From JACKAN01 sp964502735 (GTDB lineage: Bacteria; Bdellovibrionota; Bdellovibrionia; Bdellovibrionales; UBA1609): DNA of 5,639 nucleotides. The DNA is taken from positions 1-5,639 of the forward strand of contig CAZCYD010000104.1 of the NCBI GenBank assembly GCA_964502735.1, in the 5' to 3' direction. Positions 1 through 3,440 of this stretch are shown here, one piece after another. Below the pieces are notes generated by a model. That model ran no database searches. It saw nothing but the letters and a program-made list of their open reading frames with translations, and was not told the origin of the DNA. Position numbers and translations under genes: made by a program. Within the stretch, counting starts at the first letter, position 1; the number at the start of each line of letters is the position of its first letter.

Positions 1-67
1 GGTGCATTCACAAAATTTTAGGGAATTATTTTTTAGAATTGGTATTAATTGTGGGTGAGTTATTCAG
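1..67. other. AT-rich end of window, no feature seen
   Basis: This is the stretch downstream of the lipoprotein stop codon. It contains no open frame with a ribosome binding site and no clear terminator hairpin. Confidence 0.5.
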
Positions 68-1012
68 TCAGTTATTTTCAGTGGTGTGGGCATCACTAAC
101 TTCAGCCCCATCAGTTCCAGTCTCGGATTTAGTCTCAAAGGGAACGAGCTTATAAAAAGTTCTAGTATAAATCTTAATAGGGCCTTGTTCCTGAAATGTC
201 CTCAACTCGTGAGTGTAGTTTAGCGTAGCTGTGTCCACTAATTTGTACAATTGATAGACGACTTCAGATTTACCAAGGAATTCTTTTGGAGAAGCCAGTG
301 CGGGTTTGTCATTAGAGTTGTAACTGGTTTTAATCCTAAAGTCTTCCAGCTCAATCCTGTAACTAGAGGTGGAGTCACTAAGAACCTCGCCGCCAACGAC
401 ACTGAATCCCGTCAAGGACTCAACAGTTGTGGGAGGAAGAGTTCCAGATTTGGGCATATTGCTAACACAGTTGTTGGCAAATACAAATTGTCCCTCTTTA
501 TTTTTAAGATGCGAAATGTAGATTCTGCGGTCTTTATTTTTAGAAACGACTTGTGGTAGAGACTCTGTTGTATAGATCTCGGCTCCGACGTATTGGTACT
601 CTCCTGTAGAGAGAGGGTAAATCTTAGCCAGTTCTCTGCGCCATTTTTCTGCATTTTCCTTTTCCCTTTTTTTAACTTCTTCTATACGGTCGTTTAGATC
701 CCCATGACCATAGCGTGAAGAGGCAAAAAAAGTGAGCCATTCAACCTCGGTTCCGTCGGGGCCCTTATTTGAGAAGTCTAAACCTGACTCACTGGAGGGG
801 TCTTGAGGAGGAATGGGTAGGTCGGGAGCAAACGTGGCTTTGCGGTAATTCCTGTCGTCCAGTTCCAACGGAATGGGGTCGTAAGTGGAATCATTAGTGC
901 CATCTCGGTCATTAAAGCAGTAACCATCCCTAGAAAAACCGAGCCGCCCTCCTGTACAAGAAATTGTACCAGAAGTGAGTACAAGAAAAACACCTAAACA
1001 CCAGATTTTCAT
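68..1012 (-). CDS. Predicted lipoprotein of unknown function, 314 aa
   Basis: No family is recognised. The N-terminus (MKIW, then a hydrophobic stretch to residue 18, then Cys19) looks like a lipoprotein signal peptide. The lipobox would be T-I-S-C, which has Thr instead of the usual Leu at -3, so lipidation is likely rather than certain. The mature part is hydrophilic and rich in Asp, Ser, Thr and Pro near the N-terminus. Residues about 104-130 form a highly charged helix (DLNDRIEEVKKREKE) that may be a short coiled coil. After this comes a mixed segment that looks beta-rich and a Thr/Glu/Asn-rich tail. Cys32 and Cys181 could form a disulfide if the protein is exported. The start is ATG at 1012, preceded by a purine-rich AGAGGGAGAGAG stretch that can act as ribosome binding site. 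A promoter-like pair lies about 70-100 bp upstream, so it may be transcribed on its own. It is the last gene visible in this direction. The role is inferred as envelope-associated only. Confidence 0.85.
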   Translation of the reverse strand: MKIWCLGVFLVLTSGTISCTGGRLGFSRDGYCFNDRDGTNDSTYDPIPLELDDRNYRKATFAPDLPIPPQDPSSESGLDFSNKGPDGTEVEWLTFFASSRYGHGDLNDRIEEVKKREKENAEKWRRELAKIYPLSTGEYQYVGAEIYTTESLPQVVSKNKDRRIYISHLKNKEGQFVFANNCVSNMPKSGTLPPTTVESLTGFSVVGGEVLSDSTSSYRIELEDFRIKTSYNSNDKPALASPKEFLGKSEVVYQLYKLVDTATLNYTHELRTFQEQGPIKIYTRTFYKLVPFETKSETGTDGAEVSDAHTTENN

Positions 1013-1050
1013 AACGACTCTCTCCCTCTTACGATGAATGGCCCGGTCGG

Positions 1051-1060
1051 GGGTGCACCC
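1051..1060. repeat. 10-bp perfect palindrome in the lipoprotein leader
   Basis: GGGTGCACCC is a perfect palindrome lying between the candidate -10 box and the ribosome binding site of the lipoprotein gene. It could be an operator or a small leader structure. A 10-bp palindrome is expected a few times by chance in a window this size, so the evidence is weak. Confidence 0.2.
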
Positions 1061-1080
1061 ATGTGCTCAATAAGGAAAAC

Positions 1081-1109
1081 AATATATCAACGCGAAGCAT
1101 TAACCGCAA
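1081..1109 (-). promoter_or_regulatory. Candidate sigma70-type promoter for the lipoprotein gene
   Basis: On the minus strand, TTGCGG (1109-1104) and TATATT (1086-1081) are separated by exactly 17 bp. The -10 box matches the consensus at 5 of 6 positions; the -35 box matches only at TTG. It lies in the 160-bp gap between the FG-GAP-like gene and the lipoprotein gene, about 70 bp ahead of the lipoprotein ATG. The call rests on consensus and placement only. Confidence 0.4.
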
Positions 1110-1172
1110 CTGTAAAAATTTCATTTCTTCTAACCTCGCCCCAAAATAAACTAGATTCAAATGATCAGGCTC

Positions 1173-1640
1173 TCAGTTATCCACAGCAGAGGGGGGAAGT
1201 GGCTCAAATTGTTCAGTGGCAGGATTATAGGTATAAACGTTCAGATGAGCAACGTGATTGGCGTCAAAGCTAGGGGCCAGTATTTCTGGTCGACCATCGC
1301 CATCGATGTCTTCGAGAGCCAAATTAGTGGCTTGACCCCTATAATGAAAAAAACCATCGTAATCGTCCGGCAGCCGAATTCGACTAATTGTTTTGGGGAA
1401 TCCTTCGTAGACTTTTTCGTAGATATCAATAAAAAGCCCCTTGTGTGATTTGATCTTTGCAAAAACAATAATGCGTCCGTCTTCAAAAAAGTCCTTTTCT
1501 ATTCTTGAAAGGACTTTCGGGACTTCGGAAACCATTAAAGACCTAAGGCCTAATCTCCAATTGTCGATCGAAACGACAGCAATGAGACTGATGCACACAA
1601 GGCCAAGAAAAATAGAAAGAACTTTTGCAAGAGGTGACAT
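1173..1640 (-). CDS. Small membrane-anchored protein with one FG-GAP/VCBS-like calcium loop, 155 aa
   Basis: The protein begins MSPLAK, followed by a hydrophobic segment at about residues 6-25 that should act as an uncleaved anchor or signal. The rest is soluble and probably on the outer side of the membrane. Residues 111-119 read DIDGDGRPE, the Asp-rich calcium-binding loop of FG-GAP/VCBS propeller repeats, followed by ILAPSF and a beta-rich HLNVYTYNPATEQFEPL stretch, as in such repeats. Only one clear loop is present, whereas these repeats normally occur in series to build a propeller. The function is unknown. It starts 22 bp after the pgeF stop codon and probably shares its transcript. Start choice: ATG at 1640 is preferred. 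An in-frame TTG at 1658 would add six residues, but its only GAG is too close to serve as a ribosome binding site. Neither start has a good Shine-Dalgarno site, so translation may be coupled to pgeF. Confidence 0.8.
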   Translation of the reverse strand: MSPLAKVLSIFLGLVCISLIAVVSIDNWRLGLRSLMVSEVPKVLSRIEKDFFEDGRIIVFAKIKSHKGLFIDIYEKVYEGFPKTISRIRLPDDYDGFFHYRGQATNLALEDIDGDGRPEILAPSFDANHVAHLNVYTYNPATEQFEPLPPSAVDN

Positions 1641-1662
1641 AGAACCATTGTGCCGCAAAATC

Positions 1663-2427
1663 TCAGGATTTAAAAATCAAATGCACATTTCGTCCTGCGG
1701 CAAAAGAGTCGCGACGATAGGAGTGCCAGGAGGGATCAGTGAGCGTGTCGATGTCAGAAATAAAAATATTACTTTCGAACACGCCGAGTTTTAAAAGCTG
1801 AAGCTTCACAGCATAAGACAAATTTAAAAAAGATTTCGCTCCGTCAGAGTGTGGAGCCAGCAATAGGTCGGGCTCGAATGTCATGTTTTCTTTGGAGAGA
1901 GAAGAAAGAACAGCATCTACAACCTCTTTGCCAACTTCAAAGCTGCGAAATCGTATATGTGGCCCGATAAAAACCAAAGTTTTTGGGTTAAAGAGGGAAA
2001 ACTTTTTAGTCGAAAACAGAATATTTTCAACAACACCTTTCCATCCCGCATGGACGGCAAATAGTCGATCTTCGTGAACAATCATTACAGGCAAACAATC
2101 GGCAGTTTTAATAGCCAGTGCATAAAGTTTAGACTTCGTAGTTAGGCCGTCGCAGGTAATGGGTTTTTGTTGCGAGGCTTCGAAAATCTGAGGCCCATGG
2201 ACCTGATTCATATACAAACACTCTTTGTTCTCAATACAACCTTGGATCATAGGGTGATCAAATTTTTTGTTGCCAAAATAAATGTGCCAACGCTTGCCTC
2301 TGGAGGCACTGGGATTTGAGATCGAGCCAGAATAGGTCACGTAAGCTTCTGTCGAGAACACATCAACATGAGGTTTGCTTCTCAGAGATTCGTCTACAAA
2401 AGATTTGCGAGTGTCATCAGGGCTCAT
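1663..2427 (-). CDS. pgeF: PgeF/YfiH family protein (laccase-domain, multicopper polyphenol oxidase-like), 254 aa
   Basis: This is a clear member of the YfiH/YlmD/PgeF family (Cu-oxidase_4, DUF152). Counting from the ATG at 2427, it has NQVHG (metal ligand His77), CDGL (about 92-95), TADCLPV (ligand Cys111), VHAGWKG (ligand His126), FIGPHI and FEVG (about 153-166), and the C-terminal SYRRD plus a GR pair. The His-Cys-His set is the family's zinc/copper site. In Escherichia coli PgeF removes peptidoglycan precursors that carry L-serine instead of L-alanine, and some relatives act on purine nucleosides. Which reaction applies here cannot be told from sequence. The protein is cytoplasmic with no signal peptide, and about 250 aa is the usual family length. 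A GTG at 2445 would add six residues; neither start has a Shine-Dalgarno site. Its 3' neighbour follows after 22 bp and its 5' neighbour is the HPF-like gene, both on the same strand. Confidence 0.93.
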   Translation of the reverse strand: MSPDDTRKSFVDESLRSKPHVDVFSTEAYVTYSGSISNPSASRGKRWHIYFGNKKFDHPMIQGCIENKECLYMNQVHGPQIFEASQQKPITCDGLTTKSKLYALAIKTADCLPVMIVHEDRLFAVHAGWKGVVENILFSTKKFSLFNPKTLVFIGPHIRFRSFEVGKEVVDAVLSSLSKENMTFEPDLLLAPHSDGAKSFLNLSYAVKLQLLKLGVFESNIFISDIDTLTDPSWHSYRRDSFAAGRNVHLIFKS

Positions 2428-2438
2428 TAAATACGAAC

Positions 2439-2576
2439 TTAACACAGGGGTTCCACGAGCAAAAGTCTTTTCGTGGGGTGAACAACTGGATGAATTCCTG
2501 TGGTGACACTCGCAATACCTGGCTTAACATTTGGCTCAATCTTGGTCTCAATGTCTAGTTCACAAGGTTCTGAAAA
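2439..2576 (-). other. Open -1 frame continuing the HPF-like gene up to the pgeF start
   Basis: Relative to the HPF-like gene, the -1 frame is open for 45 codons from 2576 to a TAA at 2439-2441. It has no ATG and no early GTG or TTG. It reads FSEPCELDIETK, then IEPNVKPGIASVTTG, then IHPVVHPTKRLLLVEPLC, which looks more like protein than random translation. Its TAA overlaps the alternative GTG start of pgeF (GTGTTAA). A slip on the TTTT at 2573-2576 would fuse it to residue 97 of the HPF-like protein, giving about 141 aa. It may instead be chance, a recent indel or a sequencing error. Confidence 0.25.
2520..2555. repeat. Three imperfect 12-bp tandem repeats just after the HPF-like gene
   Basis: On the plus strand the units are TGGCTTAACATT (2520-2531), TGGCTCAATCTT (2532-2543) and GGTCTCAATGTC (2544-2555). 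Neighbouring units agree at about 9 and 8 of 12 positions. The array abuts the stop codon of the HPF-like gene. In the minus strand -1 frame it encodes DIET, KIEP, NVKP. Confidence 0.45.
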
Positions 2577-2863
2577 TTACGACTCCGTTTCCATCTGTTA
2601 AGTCGCCGAATGAGGCGGAGCTCTAAATATCTCAGGGCCTTGCTTGGACTGTCTCCAGAAGCACTGGCTACAAATGTACCCGTTCTAGAAATAACACGGC
2701 AAGAAGTCCTCAGGGCTCGCTTAGTTTTTGCGACGGCTAAGCGGAAGCATGAATCGCAAGGGGCCTGGAGCCGCAAACGCTCGCCAAACTCTCGGAGCAG
2801 GTTTTTGACCTCTGTGTTGGGTTCAATTCCAACAATTTCAATTTTAAAATCTTGACCATCCAT
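2555..2863 (-). CDS. HPF/RaiA-fold (S30AE-like) ribosome-associated protein, 102 aa
   Basis: The predicted order of elements matches the single-domain ribosome hibernation factor fold (beta-alpha-beta-beta-beta-alpha). FKIEIVGIEP is strand 1, TEVKNLLREFGERLRL is helix 1, CFRLAVAKTKR and LRTSCRVIS are strands 2 and 3, GTFVASASGDS is strand 4, and SKALRYLELRLIRRLNRWKR is a basic helix 2. The GTFVASASGDSPSKAL part resembles the GEIHASAEGQDMYAAI part of E. coli HPF, and the length (102 versus 95 aa) is that of a short HPF without the dimerisation domain. Such proteins bind the 30S decoding region in starved cells and block translation; that role here is inferred. The start is ATG at 2863, set by AAGGAGG five bases upstream; a TTG at 2905 and an ATG at 2896 in the same frame lack such a site. 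Odd: a CxxC pair (PCDSC, residues 36-39) and Cys55. A 25-codon ORF precedes it and pgeF follows. Confidence 0.78.
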   Translation of the reverse strand: MDGQDFKIEIVGIEPNTEVKNLLREFGERLRLQAPCDSCFRLAVAKTKRALRTSCRVISRTGTFVASASGDSPSKALRYLELRLIRRLNRWKRSRNFQNLVN

Positions 2864-2868
2864 GACAG

Positions 2869-2878
2869 CCTCCTTAAT
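2869..2878 (-). promoter_or_regulatory. Strong ribosome binding site fixing the HPF-like start
   Basis: The minus strand reads ATTAAGGAGG, then CTGTC, then ATG at 2863. This near-perfect Shine-Dalgarno sequence at 5-nt spacing decides against the longer in-frame TTG and ATG starts upstream. Confidence 0.85.
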
Positions 2879-2998
2879 ACAAAGTTGTAACTGCATCCAC
2901 TCCAATATTATTCCCAGACCAAATCGTTCGGAGCAGATTCTTTCTTCATTTTTTGTTTTTCATCTCAACTCTAGTTGCCTTACTTTCGGTCGTTCTAA

Positions 2999-3023
2999 CG
3001 TCGTAAATTACGACGCGTTTTTT
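2999..3023 (+). terminator. 8-bp-arm inverted repeat followed by T6 on the plus strand
   Basis: CGTCGTAA-A-TTACGACG (2999-3015) is a perfect 17-bp inverted repeat. On the plus strand it is followed by CG and six T (3018-3023), the form of an intrinsic terminator. No plus-strand gene runs into it, so it may stop antisense transcription. On the minus strand it has no T run, so it should not end the HPF-like transcript; there it could be a leader hairpin or an operator. Confidence 0.4.
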
Positions 3024-3041
3024 GATGTATATTTCTGTATC

Positions 3042-3119
3042 CTAGGAGAGAGGAGTTGAACTTGGGGGAGGGTGAAGCCTCTTCAAGCTGACACGATTTG
3101 TAGAAGTAAAAACTTTCAT
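3042..3119 (-). CDS. Small ORF, 25 aa, possible leader peptide ahead of the HPF-like gene
   Basis: The minus strand has ATTAAGGAGG, five bases (TACAG), then ATG at 3119 and 25 codons to TAG at 3042-3044. The peptide begins MKVFTSTNRVS, has a basic middle (LKRLH) and ends HPPPSSTPLS. No family is recognised, and there is no membrane segment. The ribosome binding site is as strong as any in the window and is identical in ten bases and in spacing to that of the HPF-like gene, which argues that it is translated. Pro17-Pro18-Pro19 is a type of stretch that slows ribosomes without EF-P (established knowledge), so a regulatory leader is possible. Its codons include the C-rich run CCTCCCCCA, so it could also be the start of a longer gene cut short by a frameshift: after a shift at that run, one frame stays open for about 20 more codons and ends TRRNLRR. 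The stop lies 178 bp ahead of the HPF-like start. Confidence 0.5.
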   Translation of the reverse strand: MKVFTSTNRVSLKRLHPPPSSTPLS

Positions 3120-3124
3120 CTGTA

Positions 3125-3134
3125 CCTCCTTAAT
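3125..3134 (-). promoter_or_regulatory. Strong ribosome binding site of the 25-codon ORF
   Basis: ATTAAGGAGG on the minus strand, five bases from ATG 3119. The same ten bases at the same spacing precede the HPF-like gene. Confidence 0.7.
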
Positions 3135-3162
3135 CAATATCTTGTTACTGACACTTGGACTC

Positions 3163-3190
3163 TAGCAGAGTTTTCGAAAAATCTCTACTA
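3163..3190 (-). other. Leader stem-loop, with an alternative smaller hairpin
   Basis: TAGCAGAG (3163-3170) and CTCTACTA (3183-3190) pair at 7 of 8 positions around the perfect palindrome TTTTCGAAAA (3171-3180), with two unpaired bases. A second hairpin, ACTCT-AGC-AGAGT (3159-3171), uses the same AGAG segment, so the two exclude each other. If the upstream promoter call is right, the larger stem sits at the very 5' end of the transcript. Confidence 0.35.
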
Positions 3191-3199
3191 TCACACCCA

Positions 3200-3227
3200 A
3201 AAATAAGTAGTAAAAAGACTCCGTCAA
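3200..3227 (-). promoter_or_regulatory. Candidate sigma70-type promoter for the 25-codon ORF and HPF-like gene
   Basis: On the minus strand, TTGACG (3227-3222, 5 of 6 matches) is followed after 16 bp by TATTTT (3205-3200, 4 of 6). It lies 80 bp ahead of the small ORF. Consensus and placement are the only evidence. Confidence 0.4.
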
Positions 3228-3253
3228 GTTAGTATTAACAAAAAATTTACTTA

Positions 3254-3277
3254 AACATTTGTTCAATCATAAATGTT
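3254..3277. repeat. 7-bp-arm dyad upstream of the candidate promoter
   Basis: AACATTT (3254-3260) and AAATGTT (3271-3277) are perfect inverted arms around ten bases. With one bulged base the arms extend to TTAA on both sides. The dyad centre is about 38 bp upstream of the candidate -35 box, a usual place for an activator site. In such AT-rich DNA a chance origin is possible. Confidence 0.3.
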
Positions 3278-3325
3278 AATTATCACAATCATAATAGAAA
3301 TTAATCGTGAATAAGACTATAGATT

Positions 3326-3337
3326 TTCGATATCGAA
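3326..3337. repeat. 12-bp perfect palindrome TTCGATATCGAA
   Basis: The palindrome lies four bases upstream (minus strand) of TATAGT (3321-3316), a 5-of-6 match to a -10 box, so it would sit in the spacer of a promoter whose -35 box is poor. This is a typical repressor operator position. The -35 weakness keeps confidence low. Confidence 0.3.
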
Positions 3338-3440
3338 CGCGCACAATCACTAAGAAAAAATTTAAAAACAGCTTTAAGAACAAGGGATGTCTCTTTAGCC
3401 AAGGGGAGTGTCTGTTAATTAAAAGCTTCTCTTGTAAACA

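Larger units (their letters stand above)
2864..3440. other. 577-bp intergenic region with leader ORF, promoter and dyads
   Basis: No full-length gene fits on either strand between the propeller gene and the HPF-like gene. The region is AT-rich, most strongly at 3228-3370. It contains, in transcription order, a 12-bp palindrome, a 7-bp-arm dyad, a promoter-like pair, a leader stem-loop, a 25-codon ORF and an 8-bp-arm inverted repeat, all listed separately. No convincing intrinsic terminator was found just after the propeller gene stop at 3441. No tRNA or known riboswitch was recognised. Confidence 0.6.

Noticed and set aside
1034..1448. Overlapping plus-strand frames between 1034 and 1448
   Set aside because: They lie antisense to the FG-GAP-like gene or across the lipoprotein promoter, lack ribosome binding sites and do not resemble known proteins.
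1656..1658. TTG start for the FG-GAP-like protein
   Set aside because: The only GAG lies too close to the codon; the ATG at 1640 places a basic residue and the membrane segment at the usual distance.
2417..2530. 37-codon minus-strand ORF from ATG 2530, in frame with the HPF-like gene after its TAG
   Set aside because: It has no ribosome binding site, overlaps the pgeF start, and read-through of the TAG gives a tail unlike the HPF dimerisation domain; the -1 frame is the better candidate.
2904..2958. 13-codon ORF beginning MKKESAPND on the minus strand in the HPF-like leader
   Set aside because: It is very short, has only an A-rich stretch ahead of the ATG, and no ribosome binding site.
2862..3059. 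65-codon plus-strand frame opposite the HPF-like leader
   Set aside because: There is no ribosome binding site or family resemblance, and it runs through the inverted repeat and antisense to the strong site of the HPF-like gene.
3371..3440. Possible intrinsic terminator after the propeller gene
   Set aside because: Only weak AT-rich pairing (TTAAA/TTTAA) precedes the T-rich stretch; no GC-containing stem was found.
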